From Actinomadura madurae (GTDB lineage: Bacteria; Actinomycetota; Actinomycetes; Streptosporangiales; Streptosporangiaceae): 64,000 nt of DNA. Positions 15,007 through 23,477 of this stretch are shown here, one piece after another. The position numbers and the translations under genes were made by a program. The stretch spans positions 1 through 64,000 of the forward strand of contig NZ_FOVH01000020.1 of the NCBI RefSeq assembly GCF_900115095.1. Reading direction: 5' to 3'. Numbering within the stretch: position 1 is the first letter of the stretch; each line of letters opens with the position of its first letter. The notes beneath the pieces were generated by a model. The model did no database searches and was not told where the DNA came from. It saw only the letters and a program-made list of their open reading frames with translations.

Positions 15007-16115
15007 CGCGCACCTCCCGAGGGCGCTTCGAGGGTGAGCGCGCCGGGGTCCGGCACGGCGGGGTGCGGATCTTTCGCTGCGGGGTCTGCTGGGTCGGGTG
15101 CGTGCAGGACGGCGGGGGCGCCGATCTCCAGGCTGTGCTGGCGCGGCCCGTGCCCGGCGGGGAGGCCCGCCAGGACCGGGACGCCGAGCGGGCCGAGCCG
15201 GGCGGCGAAGACCGAGTCGAGCTCGGCCGGGTCGCCGCAGTCGGTCCAGGTGCCGAGCGCCACGCCGGCCGCCCCGTCGAGCCATCCCGCCTGGAGCAGC
15301 TGGACGAGCATCCGGTCGACCCGGTAGGGCGCCTCGGTGACGTCCTCCAGGAAGACGATGCGGCCCGCGGCGGGCGGCGGGGCGTACGGGGTGCCGAGCA
15401 GGGCCGCCAGGAGCGAGAGCGTGCCGCCGGTGAGCGGGCCCTCCGCGCGTCCGGGCCGCAGCGCGCGGGTGCCGGGCAGGGTCACGGGGCCGCCGAACAG
15501 GGCGGCGCGCAGGGCGTCCAGCGATTCCCGCGGCGCGACCGGGTCGGCGATCAGGCCGGCCGGCATCGGGCCGAAGGACGTGGTGACGCCGAGGCGCGCG
15601 CCGAAGGCGGTGTGCAGCGCGGTGACGTCGCTGGAGCCGTGCAGGATCTTCGGGCCGGCGCCGGACGCGAGGGACTCCTCGGTCGCGGCGCGCAGAGCGT
15701 TCCAGTCGAGCAGGTCCAGAAGGCGGGTGGCGCCGTATCCGCCGCGTGCGCAGATCACCGCGCCGACCCGGGGGTCGCACCAGGCGTCCTGCAGGTCGGC
15801 GGCCCGGTCGGCGTCGCTTCCGGCCAGCCGGTGCCAGTCGTCTCGGACGGGCCCGGGCACGCCCAGGTTGACACGGTCGAGGGCGTGCTTTCCGACCACC
15901 GCGTCAAGGCCGAGGTCGCGCAGGACCGCGCAGCCCGCCTCCAGGCGGGCGGGCTCGGCGGGGCCGCTCGGAGCGACCACCACGACCCGGTCGCCCGGCC
16001 GCAACCGCCGGTACCTGTGGGCTTCTCGCGCATGCGGCAGGCCGCCGGGCATGCCGACGGCGGGCGCGTCGGACGGCCCGCCGGCCACCTCCGCGCGGGC
16101 GCCCCCGCTGTTCAA
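15003..16115 (-). CDS. S66 family LD-carboxypeptidase (muramoyltetrapeptide carboxypeptidase)
   Basis: A 370-residue peptidase that removes the terminal D-Ala from tetrapeptides during peptidoglycan recycling, or a related S66 peptidase. The nucleophile is the Ser in HGSSDVTALH near residue 160. The Glu of FLEDVTEAPYRVDRML and the His of AGHGPRQHSLEIG complete the triad. GDRVVVVAPSGP and ARGGYGATRLLDLLDW are typical N-terminal motifs. No signal peptide is seen, so a cytoplasmic recycling role fits. I favour TTG 16115 because GAGGAGGG lies 6 nt upstream; GTG 16133 or ATG 16052 are alternatives. It is the first gene of the overlapping run with the unknown gene and glycerate kinase. Confidence 0.88.
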   Translation of the reverse strand: MNSGGARAEVAGGPSDAPAVGMPGGLPHAREAHRYRRLRPGDRVVVVAPSGPAEPARLEAGCAVLRDLGLDAVVGKHALDRVNLGVPGPVRDDWHRLAGSDADRAADLQDAWCDPRVGAVICARGGYGATRLLDLLDWNALRAATEESLASGAGPKILHGSSDVTALHTAFGARLGVTTSFGPMPAGLIADPVAPRESLDALRAALFGGPVTLPGTRALRPGRAEGPLTGGTLSLLAALLGTPYAPPPAAGRIVFLEDVTEAPYRVDRMLVQLLQAGWLDGAAGVALGTWTDCGDPAELDSVFAARLGPLGVPVLAGLPAGHGPRQHSLEIGAPAVLHAPDPADPAAKDPHPAVPDPGALTLEAPSGGAR

Positions 16116-16203
16116 CCCGATCCCTCCTCGCACCGCGACGGATAGAGCTTGTCAGGATCCGGACGCCAGCGGAAGGGGCGACCGGTCACGACCCGCCAAC
16201 AGA

Positions 16204-16980
16204 TCATCGCCCCGTGCCGAGCGCGAGGCCGGCGAGGCGCGGCAGCGTCTCGCCGATCGGCCGCCGCAGCACCGCGTCGGCCACGCCATCGTACGGGGTC
16301 TCCTCGGCGTTGATGATCACCAGGCGGGCGCCGTGGTCGACCGCCTCCAGGCAGAGCCCGGCGGCGGGCTGGACCGTCAGCGAGGTGCCGACGGCGAGGA
16401 ACAGGTCGCAGGAGCGGGCGGCGGCGATCGCCGCGTCCAGCACGTCCTGGTCGAGGGCCTGGCCGAAGGAGATCGTCGCGGACTTCTGGATGCCCCCGCA
16501 CTCCAGGCAGGGCGGGTCGTCCTCCCCCGCGTCGACGCGGGCGAGGATGTCGGGCATCGGGGTGCGCAGGCCGCAGGACAGGCAGACGGCGTCCCGCATG
16601 GTGCCGTGGATCTCGATGACCTTCTCGCCGGACGACCCGGCGCGCTGGTGCAGCCCGTCGATGTTCTGGGTGATCAGCGCGCGCAGCCGCCCCGCCCGCT
16701 CCAGCTCGGCCAGGGCGGTGTGGGCGGCGTTGGGCTCGGCCTCCCAGACGGGGTTGTCGCGGCGGGCCCGCCAGGCGCGGCGCCGCACCTCGGGGTCGGC
16801 GAGGTAGGCGCCGATCGTGGACATCGCCTCGGCCGCCGGGTCCTTCGTCCAGACGCCCTGCGGGCCGCGGAAGTCGGGGATCCCGCTGTCGGTGGAGATG
16901 CCGGCGCCGGTGAGCACCGTGATCGAACCGGCCTTCGGCAAAAGCTCGGCGAGCGTCAGGGGAGCGTCCACCCTCCACAT
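16204..16980 (-). CDS. NAD-dependent protein deacylase, Sir2 family
   Basis: A 258-residue sirtuin that removes acyl groups from lysines using NAD+. The NAD-binding motif TGAGISTDSGIPDFRG, TQNIDGLHQRAG with the catalytic HG in IEIHGTM, and GTSLTVQPAA are all present. The four zinc cysteines are intact as two CxxC pairs (CLSCG and CLECGG). All canonical catalytic residues are present, so it should be active. ATG 16980 is chosen; an upstream in-frame GTG extension is less likely. It lies alone, divergent from the sulfotransferase gene. Confidence 0.93.
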   Translation of the reverse strand: MWRVDAPLTLAELLPKAGSITVLTGAGISTDSGIPDFRGPQGVWTKDPAAEAMSTIGAYLADPEVRRRAWRARRDNPVWEAEPNAAHTALAELERAGRLRALITQNIDGLHQRAGSSGEKVIEIHGTMRDAVCLSCGLRTPMPDILARVDAGEDDPPCLECGGIQKSATISFGQALDQDVLDAAIAAARSCDLFLAVGTSLTVQPAAGLCLEAVDHGARLVIINAEETPYDGVADAVLRRPIGETLPRLAGLALGTGR

Positions 16981-17114
16981 GGTAAGCGCCAGGAACGCTC
17001 CCCGTGGTTCGCGCAACGAACCGGTCCGCGGCGGCTAACGGATGGGTATCGGGCCGCCCCTTACGGAGGGTCACGGCCTGACCGGGCCTCAAAAGGTGAC
17101 AAACTTGGCCCGGT

Positions 17115-18083
17115 ATGAGATCGACGCCGCACATCTTGGTGATCAACGGCACCAAGGTCCGCCGCCCGGTGTTCATCCTGGGCGCTCCGCACTCGGGTGC
17201 GGAGCTCCTGGCGCGCGCGGTCAAGCGCTCCCCCGGCTTCCACCTGACCACCGGCCGGCCCGGGGTCCTGCGCGTGACCTACGCGTTCGCCCGGCAGCCG
17301 TCGATCGCCTCCGAGCGCGGGAAGGGCGCCGCGCGGGTGCTGCGGGACGCCTACGCACAGGCGTGGCAGGTCTCGGCGCGCGCCTGCGCGGAGTGCCCGG
17401 ACGAGTGCCGGGAGCTGGCCGGGCTGCCGCCGCGCCCGCCGGCGCCCCCCGGCCGCCCGGTGCCCGACGCCGACCTGCCGGGGCCCTGCGTGGAGCCGCA
17501 CGGGCTCGCCCGGTTCGCCGACGCCTCCCCCGACCTGATCTACAGCGCCGACGTGATCCTGGACGCGTTCCCCGACGCCCAGCTCGTCCAGCTGATCCGG
17601 GACGGCCGGGACGCGGTCGCCGACATGCTCGCCGACGAGCGCTGCCTGGCCTGGTTCAAGCCCGGCCTCGCCAACCTCGACACGGTGTTCCCGAACCCGT
17701 TCTTCGGCGTCGAGGACCACACCGAGCGCGACCGGTGGCCCCGCGCGGCCGCCGCCGTCAAGTGCGCGCTGCGGTGGCGCGGCTCGGTGCGGCTCAGCGC
17801 CAGGCTGCGGCTCCAGGTGCCCGAGGACCAGCTGTTCACCGTCCGCTACGAGGAGCTCGTCGCCAAGCCGCGCCACGTCGCCGCCGACCTGGCGGAGTAC
17901 CTGGACGCGCCGCTGTCCAAGACCGCTCTGACGGGCCTGGTGCGTGCCGGGGCGCGCGACGCCGCCGACCCGGGCGTCGGGTCCTGGCGCGAGCGCCTCA
18001 CCCCGCGGCAGGCCGCCCAGGTCGAGAAGGTCGCCGGCACCGAGCTGCGCCGGCTCGGCTACCGGCTCGGCTCCGACGCCTGA
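17115..18083 (+). CDS. sulfotransferase family protein
   Basis: A 322-residue protein with the two PAPS-binding elements of cytosolic-type sulfotransferases: the 5'-phosphosulfate loop FILGAPHSGAELLARAV near residues 19-35 (a variant of the usual GxxRSGTT) and the 3'-phosphate loop QLVQLIRDGRDAVADML near 157-173. A late FTVRYEELVAKPR is also typical. It would transfer sulfate from PAPS to an unknown acceptor. A Cys-rich insert (CAECPDEC) near residue 97 is unusual. Six bases separate its stop from the convergent ABC exporter stop. Confidence 0.85.
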   Translation: MRSTPHILVINGTKVRRPVFILGAPHSGAELLARAVKRSPGFHLTTGRPGVLRVTYAFARQPSIASERGKGAARVLRDAYAQAWQVSARACAECPDECRELAGLPPRPPAPPGRPVPDADLPGPCVEPHGLARFADASPDLIYSADVILDAFPDAQLVQLIRDGRDAVADMLADERCLAWFKPGLANLDTVFPNPFFGVEDHTERDRWPRAAAAVKCALRWRGSVRLSARLRLQVPEDQLFTVRYEELVAKPRHVAADLAEYLDAPLSKTALTGLVRAGARDAADPGVGSWRERLTPRQAAQVEKVAGTELRRLGYRLGSDA

Positions 18084-18089
18084 GCGCCG

Positions 18090-20045
18090 TCATTCGGCGC
18101 CGAGCGGCTCGGTCTCCCGCTCCTCCTCCTCGCGGCGGCGGGAGAACTGCGTGCGGTACAGCTCGGCGTACAGGCCGCCCTCCAGCAGCAGCTCCTCGTG
18201 CCGGCCGCGCTCGGCCACCCGGCCCTCCTCGATCACCAGGATCTGGTCGGCCTCCCGGATCGTGGACAGCCGGTGCGCGATCACCAGGGACGTCCGGCCC
18301 GCGAGCGCGGTGCGCAGCGCCCGCTGGACGGCCGCCTCGGACTCGGAGTCCAGGTGCGCGGTCGCCTCGTCGAGGACGACCACCGAAGGCGCCTTGAGCA
18401 GCAGCCGGGCGATCGAGAGGCGCTGCTTCTCCCCGCCCGACAGCCGGTAGCCGCGATCGCCGACCACGGTGTCCAGGCCCTCGGGCATCGCGCCGACGAG
18501 ATCGCCGATCTGCGCGGCGTCCAGCGCGGCGAGGATCTCCTCGTCGGTGGCGTCCGGGCGCGCGTAGCGCATGTTCTCGCGGATCGAGTCGTGGAACAGG
18601 TGCGCGTCCTGGCTGACGACGCCGACCTCGGCCCGCAGCGATTCCAGGGTGACGTCGCGGACGTCGGCGCCCCCGATCCGCACCGCGCCGCCGGACACGT
18701 CGTAGAGCCGCGACACCAGGTGCGTGATCGTCGACTTGCCGGCGCCGGACGGCCCGACCAGCGCCACGAGCTGCCCCGGCGCGGCGCTGAAGGACACGTC
18801 GTGCAGCACCTCCCGGCCGGGCGCGGTGTCGGTGCGCGCGATCGACTCCAGCGAGGCCAGCGACACCTCCTCCGCCGACGGGTAGGCGAACCGGACGCGG
18901 TCGAACTCGATCGCCGGCGCCTTGGTCAGGGCGGGCCCGCCGCCGTTCCCCGAGGAGCGCGCCTCGGCGAGCGCGCGGGCGCCGTCGCGGTCGCGGATGA
19001 GCGGCTTGAGGTCGAGCACCTCGAAGACCCGGTCGAAGCTCACCAGCGCGGTCATCACGTCGACGTGGACGTTCGACAGGGCGGTGAGCGGCCCGTACAT
19101 GCGGGTCAGCAGGGTGGCGAGCGCGACGAGCGTGCCCAGCTGGAAGGTGCCGTCCACGACCAGGTAGCCGCCGACGCCGTAGACCATGGCGGTGGCGAGC
19201 GCGGCGACCAGCGTCAGCGCGGTGAAGAAGACCCGCCCGTACATGGCGGCCACGATCCCGACGTCGCGGACGCGGGCGGCGCGCCCGGAGAAGTTCTCCT
19301 CCTCCTCGGCGGGGCGGCCGTAGAGCTTGGCGAGCATGGCGCCGGCGACGTTGAACCGCTCGGTCATCAGCGAGCCCATCTCGGCGTCCAGCACCATCTG
19401 CTCGCGGCTGACGCGCTGGAGCCGCTTGCCGACCCACTTGGCCGGCAGGATGAAGATCGGCAGGAGCAGCAGCGCGATCAGCGTGACCTGCCACGACAGG
19501 ATCAGCATCGTCACCAGCACCAGGACCAGGCTGATCACGTTGGACACCACCGACGACAGGGTGGTGGTGAGGGCGCGCTGCGCGCCGATGACGTCGTTGT
19601 TGAGGCGGCTGACGAGCGAGCCCGTCTGCGCCCGCATGAAGAACGCGACGGGCTGCCGCTGGACGTGCGCGAACACCTGGCTGCGCAGGTCGTAGATCAG
19701 TCCCTCGCCGACGCGCGCCGAGTACCAGCGCTGCACGAGGCCCAGCACCGCCTCGACCACGGCGAGCCCGGCGACGGCGGCGGCGAGCCAGATGACGATG
19801 CCCTGCCGTCCGGGCACGATGCCCTGGTCGATGATCCCCTTGAGCAGCAGCGGGTTGGCGACGACGATCAGCGCGGAGATCGTGTTCAGCCCGAGGAACA
19901 GCACCAGCTCGCGGACGTAGGGCCGGGCGTAGCCCGCGATCCGCCGCACGGTGCCGGGCTTGAGCTTCTGCCGGGTGACGGAGCTGTCCTTGCGGAACGA
20001 GGCCATCACCTGCCAGCCGTTGCCCGGCATTCCCGGCATTCCCAC
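18090..20045 (-). CDS. ABC exporter, fused transmembrane and ATPase domains
   Basis: A 651-residue half-transporter of the multidrug/lipid exporter type, expected to work as a homodimer. An N-terminal six-helix TMD (about residues 40-330) is followed by an NBD with Walker A GPSGAGKST near 430, signature LSGGEKQRLSIARLLL near 535, Walker B VVVLDEAT near 552 and the H-loop in LVIAHRLSTI. A linker insert (ARSSGNGGGPALTKAP) separates TMD and NBD. Substrate unknown. GTG 20045 is supported by GGAGG 5 nt upstream. Confidence 0.92.
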   Translation of the reverse strand: MGMPGMPGNGWQVMASFRKDSSVTRQKLKPGTVRRIAGYARPYVRELVLFLGLNTISALIVVANPLLLKGIIDQGIVPGRQGIVIWLAAAVAGLAVVEAVLGLVQRWYSARVGEGLIYDLRSQVFAHVQRQPVAFFMRAQTGSLVSRLNNDVIGAQRALTTTLSSVVSNVISLVLVLVTMLILSWQVTLIALLLLPIFILPAKWVGKRLQRVSREQMVLDAEMGSLMTERFNVAGAMLAKLYGRPAEEEENFSGRAARVRDVGIVAAMYGRVFFTALTLVAALATAMVYGVGGYLVVDGTFQLGTLVALATLLTRMYGPLTALSNVHVDVMTALVSFDRVFEVLDLKPLIRDRDGARALAEARSSGNGGGPALTKAPAIEFDRVRFAYPSAEEVSLASLESIARTDTAPGREVLHDVSFSAAPGQLVALVGPSGAGKSTITHLVSRLYDVSGGAVRIGGADVRDVTLESLRAEVGVVSQDAHLFHDSIRENMRYARPDATDEEILAALDAAQIGDLVGAMPEGLDTVVGDRGYRLSGGEKQRLSIARLLLKAPSVVVLDEATAHLDSESEAAVQRALRTALAGRTSLVIAHRLSTIREADQILVIEEGRVAERGRHEELLLEGGLYAELYRTQFSRRREEEERETEPLGAE

Positions 20046-20074
20046 GAGCGCCTCCGGATGTCGACGTAATCAAG

Positions 20075-20103
20075 TAAGCATCTCAAGTGTCCGGCCGGGT
20101 CAA
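20075..20103 (-). promoter_or_regulatory. candidate promoter of the ABC exporter gene
   Basis: On the minus strand TTGACC (20098-20103) and TGCTTA (20075-20080) are separated by 17 bp, about 30 bp upstream of the GTG start. The -35 is good and the -10 is mediocre. Confidence 0.35.
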
Positions 20104-20221
20104 CGCGCGCCCGGCCTCGTGCCTTCCCGGCTCCGCTCACGGCGTAACCGCCTCTGGACAAGGCGTCCCGCCGGTGCGAGCGTGATCGTCACCGCCAGGC
20201 TCACACCCCCCAGGAGCCCCC

Positions 20222-22138
20222 ATGAGAAGACGCCTCGCCGGCGGCGCCGGCGTGATCACCCTCACCGCCGCCCTCGCCGCGACCGCGGCGCCCGCGGCGG
20301 CGGCCGGACCCACGAGGCCGGCCCCCGGCGCGCACCAGGTGACCGTGCGGGGCGGCGAGACCCAGCCGGTGTTCTCCCGCGCCGACGCCGTCACCCAGAC
20401 CGTCATGATCGAGACGACCGCCGACAGCGACCGCGACGGCGTGCGGGACCGCGTGCAGATGCGGATCATGCGGCCGAAGGAGACCGCCACCGCCGGTCTC
20501 AAGGTACCCACGATCCTGGAGCCCAGCCCGTACTGGGCCGGCATCAACGACGTCCCGAACCACCCCGTCGACATCGGCGACGCGCGGGCGCGCTCGCTGA
20601 CCACGACGCACCGGAACCTCGCGGAGATCTTCCCCGGTTACTACGACAACTACTTCCTGCCGCGCGGGTACGCCGTCGCGAACCTCGACAGCATCGGGAC
20701 GGGCGGCTCGACCGGCTGCCCGACGTCCGGCGACCGCAGCGAGCAGGCGGGCGCCAAGGCCGCCGTCGACTGGCTCAACGGCCGCGCCCGGGGCTGGTCG
20801 CCCGACGGGAAGCCGGTGAAGGCGGCCTGGTCCACCGGCGACGTCGGCATGATCGGCCAGTCCTACAACGGGACCCTGCCGAACATGGCCGCCGCCACCG
20901 GCGTGCGGGGGCTGAAGGCGATCGTCCCGATCGCCGGGATCTCCAGCTGGTACGACTACTACCGCGCGAACGGCGGCGTCGTCGCGCCCGGCGGCTTCCA
21001 GGGCGAGGACCTGGACGTCCTGGCCAAGGCGGTGCTCACCCGGCAGAACCCCGAGGTCTGCGCGAAGGTCATCGACGACATCGAGGCGACCCAGGACCGG
21101 GAGACCGGCGACTACTCCAAGGTGTGGGCCGAACGCGACTACGTCGGTCAGGCGCGCGACGTCCGCGCCGCGGTCATGGTCGTGCACGGGCTGAACGACT
21201 GGAACGTCAAGGTCAAGAACTCCGTGCAGTGGTGGAACGCCCTCAAGAAAGCCGGTGTGCCGCGCAAGCTGTGGCTGCACCAGGGCAACCACGCCACGCC
21301 GTTCCGGTGGCGCGTCGAGGAGTGGCTGCGGCAGACGCACCACTGGTTCGACCGGTACCTCTACGGCATCCGCAACGGGATCGAGAAGGAACCGCGCGTC
21401 GACGTCGAGCGCGCCGACGGGACGTGGGAGACGGCGAGGGACTGGCCCGTCCCGGGCACCCGCACCGTCCCGGTGAGCCTGAACGCCGGGCCGGCCGGAC
21501 AGCCCGGCACCCTCGGCCCGCGCCCGGTGCCCGGCGGGCCGCAGTCGTTCACCGACGCCGGCAAGACCCGCACCGCCGAGCAGCTCCTGGTCAACGAGAA
21601 TCAGGCCGACCCGAACCGGCTCGCCTACCTGACCGGGCCGCTGCCCCGGCCCGTCCGGGTGGACGGCATCCCTTCCGTGTCGCTGCGGGCATCGCTCGAC
21701 GGGCGGTCGCCGTACCTGACGGCGCTGCTGGTCGACTACGGCACCGACGCCCGTCCCACGGGCGCCCGCGACGGCACCGGCCAGGAGGTCTGCTTCGGGC
21801 AGAGCGTGCCGGGCGACTCCGGCTGCACGACCCGGCAGGTGCTGCGGACCGAGACGGCCCCCTACAAGATCGTCACGCGGGGGTGGCTGGACGCGCGGAA
21901 CCGGCACGGCCTCGGCCGCACCGACCCGGTCGAGCCGGGCCGCACCTACACGTTCCGGTGGGACCTCGAACCCACCGACTACGTCGTGAAGGCCGGGCAC
22001 CGGCTCGGCGTCGTCCTGCTGTCGACCGACTACGACTACACGCTCCGCTACCCGGCGGGGACCGAGGTCACCGTGCGGCCGGGCGTCAGCAGGGTGCTGC
22101 TGCCGCTGGCGCGCGGCGGAGCGGAGTCCCTCAAGTAG
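20222..22138 (+). CDS. secreted Xaa-Pro dipeptidyl-peptidase (S15 family)
   Basis: A 638-residue exported serine peptidase that releases X-Pro dipeptides. A classical signal peptide (MRRRLAGGAGVITLTAALAA, cut after the AAAA near residue 28) leads the protein. Catalytic residues by motif: Ser in IGQSYNG near 215, Asp in HGLNDWN near 327 and His in GNHATPF near 357. The C-terminal region (about 430-638) is the beta-sandwich PepX_C domain. An AGGAG 5 nt before the ATG supports the start. It is monocistronic, with a hairpin after the stop. Confidence 0.92.
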   Translation: MRRRLAGGAGVITLTAALAATAAPAAAAGPTRPAPGAHQVTVRGGETQPVFSRADAVTQTVMIETTADSDRDGVRDRVQMRIMRPKETATAGLKVPTILEPSPYWAGINDVPNHPVDIGDARARSLTTTHRNLAEIFPGYYDNYFLPRGYAVANLDSIGTGGSTGCPTSGDRSEQAGAKAAVDWLNGRARGWSPDGKPVKAAWSTGDVGMIGQSYNGTLPNMAAATGVRGLKAIVPIAGISSWYDYYRANGGVVAPGGFQGEDLDVLAKAVLTRQNPEVCAKVIDDIEATQDRETGDYSKVWAERDYVGQARDVRAAVMVVHGLNDWNVKVKNSVQWWNALKKAGVPRKLWLHQGNHATPFRWRVEEWLRQTHHWFDRYLYGIRNGIEKEPRVDVERADGTWETARDWPVPGTRTVPVSLNAGPAGQPGTLGPRPVPGGPQSFTDAGKTRTAEQLLVNENQADPNRLAYLTGPLPRPVRVDGIPSVSLRASLDGRSPYLTALLVDYGTDARPTGARDGTGQEVCFGQSVPGDSGCTTRQVLRTETAPYKIVTRGWLDARNRHGLGRTDPVEPGRTYTFRWDLEPTDYVVKAGHRLGVVLLSTDYDYTLRYPAGTEVTVRPGVSRVLLPLARGGAESLK

Positions 22139-22147
22139 ATCTCGGAC

Positions 22148-22175
22148 GGGCCGGGGGCGTGCGCGTCTCCGGCCC
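22148..22175. terminator. hairpin between convergent X-Pro peptidase and enoyl-CoA hydratase genes
   Basis: GGGCCGG (22148-22154) pairs with CCGGCCC (22169-22175) over a 14-nt loop, within the 42-bp convergent gap. A bidirectional terminator is plausible. There is no T-tract. Confidence 0.45.
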
Positions 22176-22180
22176 ACCGG

Positions 22181-23002
22181 TCATTTGCCGAAGAGCTCGC
22201 GGAGCCGGCCGATCTGCTCGCGGCGCTCGGCGGCGCACTGCTCGTCGAGGGAGTTCTCGGCCGCCTCCCACAGCAGCCGCTTGGTCGCCACGGCCGCCCC
22301 GGGGTTGACGGCGAGCAGCGCGCCGACCAGGTCGCGGACGGCGGCGTCCAGGCCGTCGCGCGGCACCAGGGTCTCGGCGAGGCCGATCCGCGCCGCTTCC
22401 TCGGCGGGGACGGTCCGGGCGGTCAGGCACAGCTCCAGGGCGCGTCCGATGCCGACGATCTCGACGAGCGGCTTGGTGCCGGTCAGGTCGGGGACGAGCC
22501 CGAGCGCGGGCTCCTTCATGCAGAACTTGGCGTCGTCGGCCACGACGCGGATGTCACAGGCCAGCGCGAGCTGGAAGCCGGCGCCGATGGCGTGGCCGTG
22601 CACCGCCGCCACGCTGACGATGCCGGGGCGCCGCAGCCAGGTGTAGCCCTCCTGCAACTCGGCGATGAAGCGGTCGGTGCCCTCGGCGTCGGCGCCGTCG
22701 GCGAAGCCCTCGCCGCCGCCCGAGAACATGCCGAGGTCGATGCCCGCCGAGAACGACGGGCCCTCGCCCCGCAGGACCACGACGCGCACGTCCGGGGGCA
22801 GGGAGCGCCCGATCGCGGCGAGCCCGCGCCACGTGGTGAAGGTCATGGCGTTGCGCCGCTCGGGCCGGTTCAGGGTGACGGTCGCGACCGCGCCGTCCAC
22901 GTCCAGGCGGAGCCCCGCCTCTTCGAGGTCCGCCGGTGCGGGGCCCTCCTGGGAAGGGCCGGTGGCCGTTTCCGGCCGCACGCCGGTCGTCGCGTCCCCC
23001 AT
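22181..23002 (-). CDS. enoyl-CoA hydratase/isomerase family protein
   Basis: A 273-residue crotonase-fold protein. The CoA-binding/oxyanion segments are FSAGIDLGMF near 99 and AVHGHAIGAGFQLALACDIRV near 140. The acidic residue in FCMKEPALGLVPDLTGT occupies a catalytic Glu position of hydratases. It likely hydrates or isomerises an acyl-CoA in fatty acid breakdown. Together with the small HTH gene and ABC-F gene it reproduces, from memory, the Mycobacterium tuberculosis Rv1472 (echA12)-Rv1473-Rv1473A neighbourhood, though gene order and strand differ slightly here. The start has an AAAGGA-type ribosome site. Confidence 0.88.
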   Translation of the reverse strand: MGDATTGVRPETATGPSQEGPAPADLEEAGLRLDVDGAVATVTLNRPERRNAMTFTTWRGLAAIGRSLPPDVRVVVLRGEGPSFSAGIDLGMFSGGGEGFADGADAEGTDRFIAELQEGYTWLRRPGIVSVAAVHGHAIGAGFQLALACDIRVVADDAKFCMKEPALGLVPDLTGTKPLVEIVGIGRALELCLTARTVPAEEAARIGLAETLVPRDGLDAAVRDLVGALLAVNPGAAVATKRLLWEAAENSLDEQCAAERREQIGRLRELFGK

Positions 23003-23148
23003 GGGCCGTCCTTTCGATGAGCCAAGCCGGGCCCGCCCCGCCGTCCACGGGGCGGGACCCGGAACCTGTCCGCCGCCGCGACCGAACCTTACTCGGCCGG
23101 TCGCGGCGCCGGGTCAGGCGGTGCGCTCATCCGGGGGCCGGTGTCCGT

Positions 23149-23361
23149 TCAGGACTTCTTGCCCCGGGTCGCGCCACCGCGACCGCGCAGGTTGACGCCG
23201 GACTCGGTCAGAATCCGGTGGATGAAACCGTACGAGCGGCCGGTGGCGGCTGCCAGGGCGCGGATGCTCTCGCCGGAGTCGTACCTCTTCTTCAGGTCCG
23301 CCGCCAGCTTGTCGCGCTCGGCACCGGTCACGCGGGTGCCCTTCTTGAGGGTCTCGGCCAC
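23149..23361 (-). CDS. small helix-turn-helix protein (Rv1473A-like)
   Basis: A 70-residue basic protein: VAETLKKGTRVTGAERDKL, then an HTH (GESIRALAAATGRSYGFIHRIL) and a basic tail (LRGRGGATRGKK). It is highly conserved across actinobacteria and expected to bind DNA; no target is known to me. GTG 23361 is chosen because GGGAGG lies 5 nt upstream and family homology begins exactly there; longer upstream reading is unlikely. It lies 116 bp past the ABC-F stop on the same strand, as its counterpart does in M. tuberculosis. Confidence 0.85.
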   Translation of the reverse strand: MAETLKKGTRVTGAERDKLAADLKKRYDSGESIRALAAATGRSYGFIHRILTESGVNLRGRGGATRGKKS

Positions 23362-23477
23362 GAGTACCTCCCGTAGTGATGTGGTGACCGCTGCGTTATC
23401 CCCCGCCATGATCAGTCATTCCCGCCGGTTCGGCTACCCACTCGGCCAGAAAAGATCTGCGGAAGTCACCCCGCAGG

